DNA of 64,000 nt from Lachancea mirantina. Taxonomy: Eukaryota; Ascomycota; Saccharomycetes; Saccharomycetales; Saccharomycetaceae. The position numbers and the translations under genes were made by a program. Location of the stretch: assembly GCA_900074745.1 (NCBI GenBank), contig LT598467.1, positions 558,001-622,000 of the forward strand, given 5' to 3'. The notes under the pieces were generated by a model. That model was not told the origin of the DNA and searched no databases. It saw only the letters and a list, made by a program, of their open reading frames with translations. Of this stretch, positions 30,192-40,031 are shown piece by piece (position 1 is the first letter of the stretch; each line of letters starts with the position of its first letter).

Positions 30192-32744
30192 ATGAATGTC
30201 TTGGATAACGCAACCTCTCAAAAAGTCAGGAACCAGGAGGATGCGAAACCACCAAGGACAAGGATGCGATTGTCGTTTGTATGCCAAAACTGTAGAAGAA
30301 GGAAAATCAAGTGCGACAAGTCTCAGCCTCAGTGCGGACGCTGCGCAAAGCTCCATTTGAAGTGCGTGTACGATTATCAGGATTCTGGAGTTTCTGGCAG
30401 TGACAAAAGTTCAGGAACACTGTCTACACAACTGTCAGAACTTGAGATCAAGCTTCGACAAATCAAAGAGGCTCTGCAAGCAGAACAAGCATATGACGTT
30501 GATGAACGGAGTCCTAGCACACCAGACCGGCCTATTCCCATTCGAATAAACTTTTACAAGGGCTTGGCTCATGCTCCATACGATGACAGTTTTAAGCAAG
30601 ATCACAAGCCATTTTCAGACATGGCATTGATCGAAAGGCACGCCCGCTTGAATCCGTTTCTGAAGTATGTTACAAGGTCTTTTCAGCCCATGAAATTCGC
30701 CGTTCAAAAAATAGTGCACTCATTGGGTGGACAGATGGATGTGGGTTCTGACGATATCGAATCAATGGCTCACATTCTATTCTTGACACCTGAAATTCGA
30801 ACTAAGATCAAGCATCAAAAGATGTCAACAAAGCACATTCCGGAAGAAACTTCTACTGCCATAAAGAAGTGTCTTATGGATCGCAACGCTGCACGCGATG
30901 CCAGGCTGACTTATGAACCCATGGAAGTAGACTTCTTCTTCACAAGTTATGGACTAGAAGCCATAACCGAAAGCATTCTCAAAAATATCCCTAAGAGAAC
31001 TCAGATGCTGAAACTGATGGAGTACTTCAAACAAGTTGTTTATCCCATCGTGCCCTATGTAGATTGTGGGGTTTTGGAAAAGACGATATCGGACGCTATC
31101 CTTTTTGCTGGAACGGGGCAAGCTGTCAGGCTTAATTTAGGGAGCCCTCAAAACGTTTTCCATTCTCTCGGCTGTCTCGCTATTCTGCTAGTGGTCCTGC
31201 GCATATCTTACACTTCCATGATGCTAGTTGAGAAAAAGTTTGAGGTGGAAATCACCAATGATGCGATCTCAGTTGCACAGAGATGCTTGGCATTCTTAGT
31301 TGCCAAGTGTCAAGAAAGCAATGAGGAACTCCTCTCATGTCTTATTCTCATTCGGTGGGCATTAGTTTTTTCGCCTAAAGAGGGAGAAATCGTGGCACAT
31401 TCTATGACAGATACGGTACTGTCGCTTGTTGTGAAGCATGCATTGAAAATCGGTCTTTATAGAGACTGTATCGGCGTAAGCGTTGACTCAAATTTGAGCC
31501 GGGAAGCAAGACATCGGTTACAGTTTAGAAGAAAGCTTTGGATTGGAACTCTCGTTTTACTCAGATCTGACTTTTGTATTAGAGGTAGTTTTCCTCTTCT
31601 CTCAGGAGACTATCTCCACATGGTTGCCAAGGAGGACCCAGCAGAATGTTACGAAAGCGAAGCAGAAGCGCGAATTCATAAAATCCTGCATTTGCAACAC
31701 GATCTCTTCCTAGCCAACAGCAGGCTAGATGTGCTCGCATTATCAGTCAAAGAAGACATAAATCTCGAAAGGATCTACGAGAGTTTGGCTGTCGTTGACA
31801 GTAGGCTGCGCTATCATAAAGCACAGGTAATGGCAGTTAGCCCGTCTTTGAAAGGCACTTTCCAGGAAAGGGTTCTTCGAAGTATGGAAAATGCTCTGAA
31901 CTTGAAAAGCAATTTGATATTCAAGATATTTGGCCTCGCAGTCAGAGCTTCAATTGTTTACGACTTAGAGCGACAGTCTAGAGATTGCTGCGGAAGCTCA
32001 GACATGCTGGTTATGAAATACAAAGAAGCCGCTATGGACTGTTTCGAGACCGTTGTCGACCTCGGGGAACATTTACGCGATTACATGGGGTCTTCTTATT
32101 CCGAAGGGGAGATGTTCATACTTGAAGATCATCGCTACATCTTAAACAAACTTGTTCAAATCGGCATTTTCCGAGTATCGTATTATCTTCTGGGGATGAT
32201 GCTGACTTTTTTGAATGTCCGAAGCTTACTTGAACGCGGAGCGACACTGTCACAGGAGAAAAGCTCGGCCGTGGCGGACATGGAGTCCAAAATTCCGCTT
32301 CTCACTAAAATCGTTAAAAGTATTTTTGCCTACTTGCAAAAACTGATTGACTTAGGATCCCAAAAATATGCCGATCGATATTTCACATCGTTCAAGCAGT
32401 TCTTGTTTTTGGATTACGCAATGCGTATGATGCACAATGAGCTGCTTCCACACTCCCGTAGCAAATTGGACCAGATACTTTACGCGGACGATATTCCTCT
32501 CGCCGTGGACTACAATCTGTCTGATTGGACAATCCTAACGAATTACATTGACCAAGCCCTGGACGTCCAAGTTTTGAAGGACTCTCCACCGGCGGACGAG
32601 CAGCCGCCGAGCGAGGGAGTTGATATCAGTGCTTTCCCAGCCGAAAGTGCGTTATTGGGAACACCCTTGTTATTTGATGAAGAAAATGCCATTCAAAGTA
32701 TGCTTAACGGCGATTACAACTGGTCTGACTACCAAGTTACCTAG
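30192..32744 (+). CDS. Zn2Cys6 fungal transcription factor, target unknown
   Basis: 850 aa. The N-terminal binuclear zinc cluster is complete: C31-x2-C34-x6-C41-x6-C48-x2-C51-x6-C58, with the basic RRRKIKCDK run between cysteines 2 and 3. A short coiled-coil-like linker (LSTQLSELEIKLRQIKEALQ, ~80-99) should dimerise the protein. Residues ~250-620 resemble the fungal transcription-factor middle homology region (MLKLMEYFKQVVYPIVPYVD, RRKLWIGTLVLLRSDFCIRG). It ends in an acidic stretch that could activate transcription (DEENAIQSMLNGDYNWSDY). I cannot name an orthologue, and none lies at the corresponding LTE1 or LDB19 positions in S. cerevisiae. Its regulon is unknown. Confidence 0.85.
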   Translation: MNVLDNATSQKVRNQEDAKPPRTRMRLSFVCQNCRRRKIKCDKSQPQCGRCAKLHLKCVYDYQDSGVSGSDKSSGTLSTQLSELEIKLRQIKEALQAEQAYDVDERSPSTPDRPIPIRINFYKGLAHAPYDDSFKQDHKPFSDMALIERHARLNPFLKYVTRSFQPMKFAVQKIVHSLGGQMDVGSDDIESMAHILFLTPEIRTKIKHQKMSTKHIPEETSTAIKKCLMDRNAARDARLTYEPMEVDFFFTSYGLEAITESILKNIPKRTQMLKLMEYFKQVVYPIVPYVDCGVLEKTISDAILFAGTGQAVRLNLGSPQNVFHSLGCLAILLVVLRISYTSMMLVEKKFEVEITNDAISVAQRCLAFLVAKCQESNEELLSCLILIRWALVFSPKEGEIVAHSMTDTVLSLVVKHALKIGLYRDCIGVSVDSNLSREARHRLQFRRKLWIGTLVLLRSDFCIRGSFPLLSGDYLHMVAKEDPAECYESEAEARIHKILHLQHDLFLANSRLDVLALSVKEDINLERIYESLAVVDSRLRYHKAQVMAVSPSLKGTFQERVLRSMENALNLKSNLIFKIFGLAVRASIVYDLERQSRDCCGSSDMLVMKYKEAAMDCFETVVDLGEHLRDYMGSSYSEGEMFILEDHRYILNKLVQIGIFRVSYYLLGMMLTFLNVRSLLERGATLSQEKSSAVADMESKIPLLTKIVKSIFAYLQKLIDLGSQKYADRYFTSFKQFLFLDYAMRMMHNELLPHSRSKLDQILYADDIPLAVDYNLSDWTILTNYIDQALDVQVLKDSPPADEQPPSEGVDISAFPAESALLGTPLLFDEENAIQSMLNGDYNWSDYQVT

Positions 32745-33741
32745 TGCTTAAAAAAGCTAATGTTGGCAAGCTATCAAACTACATAGATAAGCGCTTCAAG
32801 TCAGATTCGCACACAGACTTGGATACTCTTATTAATTTTGTACAATTTAATGTTGAAACTACTAGAGAAGTGCTATTAAAGGATCCCGCGACGAAAGGCT
32901 CCAATTCGAAAATAGGATAGCTTCGGCGGCTATTCTAGGGTGTACGGATGCCTTCGAATGAGATCTCCTGGCTTAAATCCAAAACCACGGAAAACCGTTT
33001 CTTGGTACGGCTTGAACAAAAATTCCCTTCTTTTCTCTTGCTGGGTCATCATTAAAATTGGGGTTTCTAGGAGAAGGTCCTTCGAAAACAAGGTATAAAA
33101 GTGGCAAGCTCGATTATATTCTGGCATGTCAACCCGAAAAGCAACAACCGACGGAGGGAGCATGTATACAACAAAGGATAAGTAGTAGAACCTAGACAGC
33201 TAGGAGATCTTCACTCGAAGCTTTAAGCAATTGATCTTACATGACGGATTTACAAATGAGTCGGAAGTTGTTGAAATGAACAATTACGACAAAAACAAAA
33301 AGACTAAAATAGGTTTAATTGCGGTAAGACAATCAACGTCTTATACGCGTTCATAACATCGGTAGAAAGGTGTGCTCTCAATTGGAAGTTTTGTTCAAGC
33401 GCGGGGAAATTGGAAACATTTAGACCCCTTCCGGTCCTTCCTGCTCATCCCGGATTTAATCGAAACGTGATACGAGATGGATGTCACTATTGACGTTCGA
33501 AAAGATTCGTGAAGATTGTTGATGAGATGGCAACATAGTCAGACAAGAACTCATGAATGCCTCGCTTCGAACAGAGATTCTGTCCTTTCTCAGGCCTTCC
33601 ATAAGCGAGTCAGAGTTTTTTGTGGGTTAAGTTTTCACTCGCAATTTTTGAGGGCCAGATTACCTGCCTGTGTCGGATTCGCTGGGGCTTTTCGGTGTCT
33701 TTTTCGAAACATCGTCAAGGTAAACTATAGGACGGCAAGAG
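32745..33741. other. Gap between zinc cluster gene and LDB19
   Basis: About 1 kb between two plus-strand genes. On the minus strand, 32930-33163 holds the most protein-like short frame of the gap, listed separately. Otherwise nothing recognised. Confidence 0.5.
32930..33163 (-). other. Candidate small ORF or gene remnant (77 aa)
   Basis: ATG-initiated, 77 codons. It contains MPEYNRACHFYTLFSKDLLL, a basic stretch QQEKRREFLFKPYQ, and the end GFKPGDLIRRHPYTLE. The composition looks like real protein, with mixed hydrophobic, charged and aromatic residues and no simple repeats. The frame stays open for 12 more codons upstream, encoding a hydrophobic stretch (FYYLSFVVYM). I recognise no family. 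It could be a small gene, the tail of a decayed gene, or chance. Confidence 0.3.
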
Positions 33742-35982
33742 ATGCTCGCTAAACTAGGCCATCATGGTGACAAAAAGGGTTTAGACACTCACAGTAAGGA
33801 CAACTCGTTTCTTGGAAAGACAGACGACTTGGTAGAATTGCTTATCGACATCGAGTCTCCACCATGCGTTCTTTATGGTTCAGCGACGGAATCGACTGGA
33901 GCGCTTTTAAGCGGCCTGTTAAAGCTGAGGGTACATGACCCCTTTGACACATTATTTCGCAGCGAGCCCTTAAGTCCCGTCACTTCGTCCTCTCGAAAGA
34001 AGAAAAATGTTAGCAACCTAAATTCTGCTCTTTCTCACACTTTATCACATCTGTCCCTGTCAAGCCCGAACATTACTCCAACGAACTCAGGTACGAGCTT
34101 GAACTTTGGTCTCCAGAAGTATACAAAGATATGCGTCAAATCTGTTACTTTGTCGTTTGTTCAAAAAGTCACGTACAGCAAGCCTTTTTTGCCAAGCGTT
34201 CATGCCATAAGCAGTTGCATGAACTGCCGGTCCAAAACAACCGAGCTTGCTCGTTGGGATATTGTTACAGAAGACACTAACATACCTATTGGGGATCACG
34301 CTTATCCTTTCTCAAACTATCTGCCTGGGTCCATACCTGCAACAGCTCGCCTTGGTGCTGACGCTGACACGGACATCAAGTATGAGCTGATAGCCATTGC
34401 CTCATATAGGTCGTTGGGTAAGACTAAAGGGAAGAGTAATGACCAATCGATTACTCAGTTGAGGTTACCGATTTCTGTCACAAGAAGCATTCTACGGGGC
34501 CCAGATCGCAACTCCTTGAGGGTCTTCCCACCAACAGATTTAACTGCGACTGCAGTGCTACCAAATGTCGTTTATCCAAAATCGACGTTTCCACTCGAGC
34601 TCAAAATCGACGGAGTTTCAACGGAAGACAGAAGGTGGAGAATGCGTAGGCTAAACTGGAGAATTGAGGAAAAGGCTAGAGTCCGCTTGAATGCATGTGA
34701 TATGCACAAGGCTCACTTGGAAGAGTATGAGAAAAAAGTCGAGAAATCCGAAGCGCTAAAGAAAAAGCGTAATGCAAAACCAGCTAAGCGAGCGTATGAC
34801 GCTGGCCCCACAACTACCACGTCGATTTTTACGCTAGAAAATGCGGCCGCTTTGATAGATACACAAGAAGCTTCTCAGGAAGACAACCAGGGACAGAACG
34901 TGGATGACGACCAACCAGCTTCAGAGGAAAACCTCATTCACCCCAGCGATGATGCTTTGCGTGAGGAAAGATTAGAAGTCCAACAACGCATTCGTCAGGA
35001 AAGATTACAACCAGAGCTGAAGCATGAAACCGCTTTATTTACTGAAGAAATACGGACAGTTGCGTGTGGCGAAGTTAAGGACGGCTGGAAAAGTGATTTT
35101 TCCGGAGCTGGGAAGATTGAATTGGTGACAGATATTGATTGCATGGAATTGAATTCAGGAGTGACCAACCCGATAAATAGAGCGTCCAGCTCTAAACCTA
35201 TACCAGACACGGGATCGCAGAGAGCTACAGTAGCGTGTGATACTGAGGATCCTCATTTGTCTGTTTTTGTCCAACATTTTCTGATTCTGGAACTAGTGGT
35301 TGCCGAAGAAGCGTTACAGTATGCAAACGGACAGCCAATAGTGAAAAAGGCAAGTTCCGCATCCTCTAAAGGCAACCAAAACAATGCTGAACAGAGGCTT
35401 GCTGAGCTTTCTCCCATGTTTGTAGCCAAGAATGCAACAGTGCCGGATACCGTTCCAACAGCCTCTGGTGCGGCTCCGAGCAAGGATATCAATAATGCGA
35501 GACAGCCTCGAATCATGAGCGTTGCAACGGGAGCTGCCCGTGTTCTCAGAATGCAGTTTCGCTTGACGATCACTGAGCGGTCTGGTTTGGGCATATCATG
35601 GGACGACGAGGTACCCCCGACGTACCAAGATGTTAGACTTTTATCACCTCCAAGCTATGAAAAGTCTATGAAGAATCCACCGGCTCATGTTGGAAAGAGT
35701 TTTGCAGCTGTTCAGCCGACCGCGTCCTTAAATGAAATTCAAGGCGACAGACATCGTTTCTCATCCCAAGGCCTTTCTGAATTGTCACGTCCTCCTCGCG
35801 CACATCACCACTGCAACACTACTCAACCGCAGGAAACAGTTCTCCATTCTCCACCTTTGGAAAGCATTATAAGCATTCAAGGAAATGCTTGCCATGATCA
35901 CATTATGACTCCGCAGAACACGCGCAACGTCGGACTTCCAAACGTTTCAGAAGTCTTCGATACAGATAGAATAACACAATAG
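33742..35982 (+). CDS. LDB19: Arrestin-related trafficking adaptor Art1/Ldb19
   Basis: 746 aa. Art1 recruits the ubiquitin ligase Rsp5 to plasma-membrane transporters such as Can1 and Mup1, triggering their endocytosis. Conserved parts: VELLIDIESPPCVLYGSATE near the start, a CMNC pair, the arrestin core (LRVFPPTDLTATAVLPNVVY, RRWRMRRLNWRIEE), and HPSDDALREE. Two PY motifs for Rsp5 WW domains are visible, P625-P-T-Y628 and P636-P-S-Y639. The last residues DTDRITQ match the S. cerevisiae C terminus. The ATG at 33742 is the first suitable one and gives a short N-terminal lead as in the family. It is convergent with PMT2, in the same LDB19-PMT3 neighbourhood as YOR322C-YOR321W. Confidence 0.97.
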   Translation: MLAKLGHHGDKKGLDTHSKDNSFLGKTDDLVELLIDIESPPCVLYGSATESTGALLSGLLKLRVHDPFDTLFRSEPLSPVTSSSRKKKNVSNLNSALSHTLSHLSLSSPNITPTNSGTSLNFGLQKYTKICVKSVTLSFVQKVTYSKPFLPSVHAISSCMNCRSKTTELARWDIVTEDTNIPIGDHAYPFSNYLPGSIPATARLGADADTDIKYELIAIASYRSLGKTKGKSNDQSITQLRLPISVTRSILRGPDRNSLRVFPPTDLTATAVLPNVVYPKSTFPLELKIDGVSTEDRRWRMRRLNWRIEEKARVRLNACDMHKAHLEEYEKKVEKSEALKKKRNAKPAKRAYDAGPTTTTSIFTLENAAALIDTQEASQEDNQGQNVDDDQPASEENLIHPSDDALREERLEVQQRIRQERLQPELKHETALFTEEIRTVACGEVKDGWKSDFSGAGKIELVTDIDCMELNSGVTNPINRASSSKPIPDTGSQRATVACDTEDPHLSVFVQHFLILELVVAEEALQYANGQPIVKKASSASSKGNQNNAEQRLAELSPMFVAKNATVPDTVPTASGAAPSKDINNARQPRIMSVATGAARVLRMQFRLTITERSGLGISWDDEVPPTYQDVRLLSPPSYEKSMKNPPAHVGKSFAAVQPTASLNEIQGDRHRFSSQGLSELSRPPRAHHHCNTTQPQETVLHSPPLESIISIQGNACHDHIMTPQNTRNVGLPNVSEVFDTDRITQ

Positions 35983-36142
35983 TGATGAAAGAACCCATCC
36001 CCAGACATCTCGAGTGCGTGAAGGAAGGAAATGCAAGTTAAGGTTAAGGACAAGAAAAATATGTGATGAGTTTGATATATATACGCTTCATATCTCTTTG
36101 CTCGGTCAATGCCCTTTTTTCAAGTATCATGCAACATTATGT

Positions 36143-38377
36143 TCAGGCAATGGTCCACGAAGGAAGCCAATTCAAATATTCAAAGTTCTTGGATTCACCT
36201 TCCATTCCAAAGCTGATTGGGGAAAAGTAAAAAAATCCGGCAATCACGAGCGATCCATAAGCTGTGTAAACTGCTAAGCTGGCGACGCGGCCCAATTTGG
36301 ACTTGTTCCAGCGCTTCGAGATCACCTCAATTAGGTAACACAAAACAATGAGAGCGAAGTACAGAGCAGGGAGATAATGGTGGACATAGGTTACTCTGCT
36401 CATTATCACGAAGGGCATAAAATGCAGACCCCATCCAAGCAAAGGATAGAGTCCACCCATCAAAAACAAGTTAAGATCGCGAGTTTGGGATAAATCAGTG
36501 TACTGTCTCTGCCATCTAAGTAATAAGATGACTACCAATGCCATGAAGGTAAAAACTCCAAAAGTTGAGAGCCATGTAGATGCTGGTGATCCCATGAGGA
36601 AATATTTCACAGTGTCATCACCCCACCCGCATAACCTGATACCAACATTCAAAGTGGGCCACTGCCAAGCAGAGGACGCTAGAATGTCAAGTTTGTCAGG
36701 ATCTGGAATCAAAGCATTATTGGTTGCCATCATGGCCAAGTTCAAATGAATGAAGTTCTTCAAAAATCCGAGTTGAGGGTATTTAAAGTCGGCTGGTGGA
36801 TCTGGAAGTCTTTCATTTGTATGCGTTTCGATATTCCACCAGGTGCGCTTGTCTCTTTTGAAAGGATTCCTCAAGCAAGCAACTTCACTTTGTCGAAACC
36901 CCCATTCTGGGAGGTGTTGGCCAGTCTGAGCAAGATAACAGTCCATTTCAAGGTTCTTAATCCGGAATGAGGTTGTCAACGGATGAATTTTCGTGTTGTC
37001 CTCGTTCCCGTGTTGCACAGCAACTTCCAAAAGCCAGTCATCCTTTGGATCTCCGATAGTTTCGTTTCCGTACCCGGAAACTTCCCAATCACCTTTCGAG
37101 AGTGGCGCTGCGATGGGATGTGTGTGAAGGTTTCTGTGTGTGTTCAAATGAGATATTCTGTACTCGGCACCAGGAGTCACATATTCGATTTCTGTTTCAT
37201 CCTCGGTCCAGAATGGCAGTCCTCTCTTCCGGTCAAACCTCCAGTGGTTGTTGCTGTCCTTGTGGCCATAGCAAGTGACTTGCTGCTGATTCGATCCCTC
37301 AGGAAAAGTCTGTATGTGGGAATGCAGCAAAGCACCGCCTAATGCTTGGTTTTTGATGCTAACAGTGGAAGATCCGACTGCGATATCACGAGGGCCAGCA
37401 CCAACTTCGGAGTTGAGCAGTCCGGCTTGGAAAAGCGAAGGCATGTTAGCATCACCAGTACCGCTGTGAGACAGTAAATCGAAATGAACTTTAAAACAAG
37501 CCAGGAAAACGATAAACGGTACAACAACGAGGGCAAAAATTCTGGCAAGCCAATGACAAACATAAGTCCTCTTGGAGACGCTTTTGTCGCCCAGCATTGT
37601 CCACAGGTCAGCCACGGTGTAAATTCCGACAAGCGTGATGACGAACAACCCCACCATTTTAACGGAAATCGTTGCACCTAGCGCCAGCCCAGTCAACAGT
37701 AACCACTTCCACCATTTTCTTGAAAATGGCTTGCTTCTTTGGTTGTGGAAAGTGACGAAAGCATACACAGAGGAAACAGTGAAGAAAAGTAGCATGGAGT
37801 CCAGCAGGATAAATCTCCCGAGCGTGGCGTACGAATTCTCGAACAAAACCAACACGGTGAAGAGCCAAACGGTTGGTAGAGAAAATCCAATTGCCTTGGC
37901 GGTGAAGTACGCGATTGGCACGCAGAGGGCAGAAAATGAAGCGTTAAAGAGTCTCATTTTGACGTAATCCAGGTACTCCGGGAATTCTTCGCCCGACGGG
38001 AAATCCCAAGATCCATTGTAGCCAGCGAGGTAGCCCGAAAGACCCACGAGCATTTTTCCGAGCGGTGGATGCACATCATGGTAAAATTCGTGTCTCAAAT
38101 AGTAAGACCCGAACTTACCAAAATGAGCTTCGTCCCAAACAACGTGGTTGTTGAGCCCGATCTTGTACATACGCGTGAAAAAGGCGAGCCCCGTGAAAAC
38201 TATGGGCATAACCACACTCTCCAGCTTCTCAAGCGGGCTGGTTTCAAGCTCTGGCCCCGCAAACACGTCTTTCTCCTTCTCGGTTTCTATTTCATCAGCA
38301 TGCTGTTCCACATGCGATTTTTTCCTGTTTCTGAGCTCAAAATCTTCGCTTCTAGCCTCGAAACCAGATACTGCCAT
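36143..38377 (-). CDS. PMT2/PMT3: Protein O-mannosyltransferase, PMT2 subfamily
   Basis: 744 aa. ER membrane enzyme that transfers mannose from dolichol-phosphate mannose to Ser/Thr of secretory proteins, normally as a heterodimer with a Pmt1-type partner. The essential acidic pair is D82-E83 in [20 protein letters not shown], followed by [10 protein letters not shown]. Multiple membrane segments flank a lumenal MIR region from ~330 ([48 protein letters not shown]). The end [20 protein letters not shown] is typical of Pmt2/Pmt3. The frame is open further upstream but without [15 protein letters not shown] at 38377 gives the family spacing to LESVVMP. It is closest to Pmt2 by eye and represents the single ancestor of PMT2 and PMT3. 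Confidence 0.96.
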   Translation of the reverse strand: MAVSGFEARSEDFELRNRKKSHVEQHADEIETEKEKDVFAGPELETSPLEKLESVVMPIVFTGLAFFTRMYKIGLNNHVVWDEAHFGKFGSYYLRHEFYHDVHPPLGKMLVGLSGYLAGYNGSWDFPSGEEFPEYLDYVKMRLFNASFSALCVPIAYFTAKAIGFSLPTVWLFTVLVLFENSYATLGRFILLDSMLLFFTVSSVYAFVTFHNQRSKPFSRKWWKWLLLTGLALGATISVKMVGLFVITLVGIYTVADLWTMLGDKSVSKRTYVCHWLARIFALVVVPFIVFLACFKVHFDLLSHSGTGDANMPSLFQAGLLNSEVGAGPRDIAVGSSTVSIKNQALGGALLHSHIQTFPEGSNQQQVTCYGHKDSNNHWRFDRKRGLPFWTEDETEIEYVTPGAEYRISHLNTHRNLHTHPIAAPLSKGDWEVSGYGNETIGDPKDDWLLEVAVQHGNEDNTKIHPLTTSFRIKNLEMDCYLAQTGQHLPEWGFRQSEVACLRNPFKRDKRTWWNIETHTNERLPDPPADFKYPQLGFLKNFIHLNLAMMATNNALIPDPDKLDILASSAWQWPTLNVGIRLCGWGDDTVKYFLMGSPASTWLSTFGVFTFMALVVILLLRWQRQYTDLSQTRDLNLFLMGGLYPLLGWGLHFMPFVIMSRVTYVHHYLPALYFALIVLCYLIEVISKRWNKSKLGRVASLAVYTAYGSLVIAGFFYFSPISFGMEGESKNFEYLNWLPSWTIA

Positions 38378-40031
38378 GCTGACACCTGATAGAAAGGAGT
38401 TCAAAGCGAATTGAACGCGAGATTGTTTTTCAGTAGGTTCTCTCCAAGGCGTATTTTTAAGAAACAAGTGACACGACAACTTTAAAATTTTAATTCGGAA
38501 TCAATGTCACTGTGTACGAAAATCCTGAGATCTTTTTAAAAAAGAAATTTTAGAAGTAGAGAATATGACAAACGTGCAGAGTGACTAATTCGAGTAAAAA
38601 TTGAAAAGTAATGTGCACGGTGCTTAACTCATGGGTAGATACTCGTAGATGTATGTACACGCGGTAGGTAATGATCTGTAGAATTTTCGCAAGCTCGAAA
38701 ACTCGCAGACTACCAACCCTGGGCATGATCCCGGCGAACTTGGCAATTGGGAAATTCACAAATCCAGTCTCTTTCTACGAATTATTCGTCCCAACAAATT
38801 TAACGGACGGCTACTTAAAGCAAATTCAATTGAGCAATGGTTGACTTGTCTGAGGGCGTAATTTGGTGTCTTACCGGATGATCGTCTTTTCAAGGTAATC
38901 GATTCGCTCTACTTTTAGTAGCTTCTTACGATTTCAGTTTAGAAATTTAGCACTATTAACGGAGGAATTCTTCTCTAGTGTGTGATATCGCTTTATGCGT
39001 AAACGAGTTTCCTCCAAACCTTTCATGTTTTCTTCTCTCGAAGGAGTGGGGCGTCAACGTCTTGACCTGCGTTGACGAGGGTCTTTCTCTTTTCCAACAG
39101 GAGGGGATTTCCGTCTTCAATGTTCCTAAGGACTTCTTGCAATTCAGATCGATATATGTCACCATTCAAATGACGGGCAGCTGAAATCCCATATTTGAAC
39201 TTCAAAAGGTAATTTTGAGACGGCACTTCTTCAAGCCAAGTATTCAGTGTGTCACATTGAAGATTTTGGGCTAGATTTGAAAGCTTTCTGATCTATATGG
39301 CAAATGATCGCCAAGCTTGAGATTTTGGCATTTCGTGCCATGCAAGATGCTCTAGGTAACTATCGACGCGTAACAACATTTTTGCAGGATCGAGGAAAAA
39401 AAATGATTTCGGGAACTTTCTATATCTAGTTCTGAAGCCAATTTTAACCACCCTGGTGCTGGTGCACATTAAGTAACGTCAGTTTCGAGCAATAGTGACA
39501 GTGCTCAGTGGTGCTGTTTACTTTGATAGTTATTCCAAAATAGCCCCAGAGATTTCTTTGGCCGTTATATATTGCATTTGAGAAATTAAATTACAAGCTG
39601 GTGCACAGTTGGAGCCAGTACCGCCGCCCTCCCCTGGGAGTTTGTCTGAGAAGTAACGATCGATCCTCAATAGATAAAGATATTGACATACACAGTTCAA
39701 ACGTATCATCACACATAAGCATTCGAATACCTTAAATAGCGAAGGTTTTTTACAAAAAGTTCAAAGACCGCATTGAATTATTCTTCATAGTGTCAGATTT
39801 AAGTATTCAAAATGGTTACCCTGTATCGACGTATTCCTATGGCGTACGTACAACAGCTTGCTCTGCTTTCTAGTTCAATGGCTGAAGGCTATGTAAATAC
39901 GATGAATTGAATATTTTGTAGCAGAACTTCTAAGCGACTTAGCGATGCTCTTTGAAATGCGAAAATCATAACACATGCATTTTGAGGCAATTGGTCTAAG
40001 ATTTGGTGGTATCGGCGACTTTTTCTTTCCC
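38378..40031. other. Long gap between PMT2 and FUN26
   Basis: 1.65 kb. It holds a probable decayed gene at 39023-39469 (listed separately). The remainder is AT-rich with no RNA gene or ORF that I can support. A GC-rich patch (CCGCCGCCCTCCCC) lies at about 39620-39635. Confidence 0.5.
39023..39469 (-). pseudogene. Probable relic of an unrecognised protein-coding gene
   Basis: About 148 codons in one minus-strand frame from an ATG, open except for a single interruption. On both sides the translation looks like a real globular protein: PAKMLLRVDSYLEHLAWHEM in the first half, then LNTWLEEVPSQNYLLKFKYG and NGDIYRSELQEVLRNIEDGN. No simple repeats or biased codons are seen. I do not recognise the family, and S. 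cerevisiae has nothing between PMT2 and FUN26. The intact half lacks an ATG near its start, so it is unlikely to be expressed as such. Alternatives are an undetected intron or a lineage-specific gene with a sequence error. Confidence 0.4.

Noticed and set aside
38378-38479. An N-terminal extension of PMT2
   Set aside because: Only a TTG begins it; the ATG at 38377 gives the spacing to the first conserved block expected for Pmt2.
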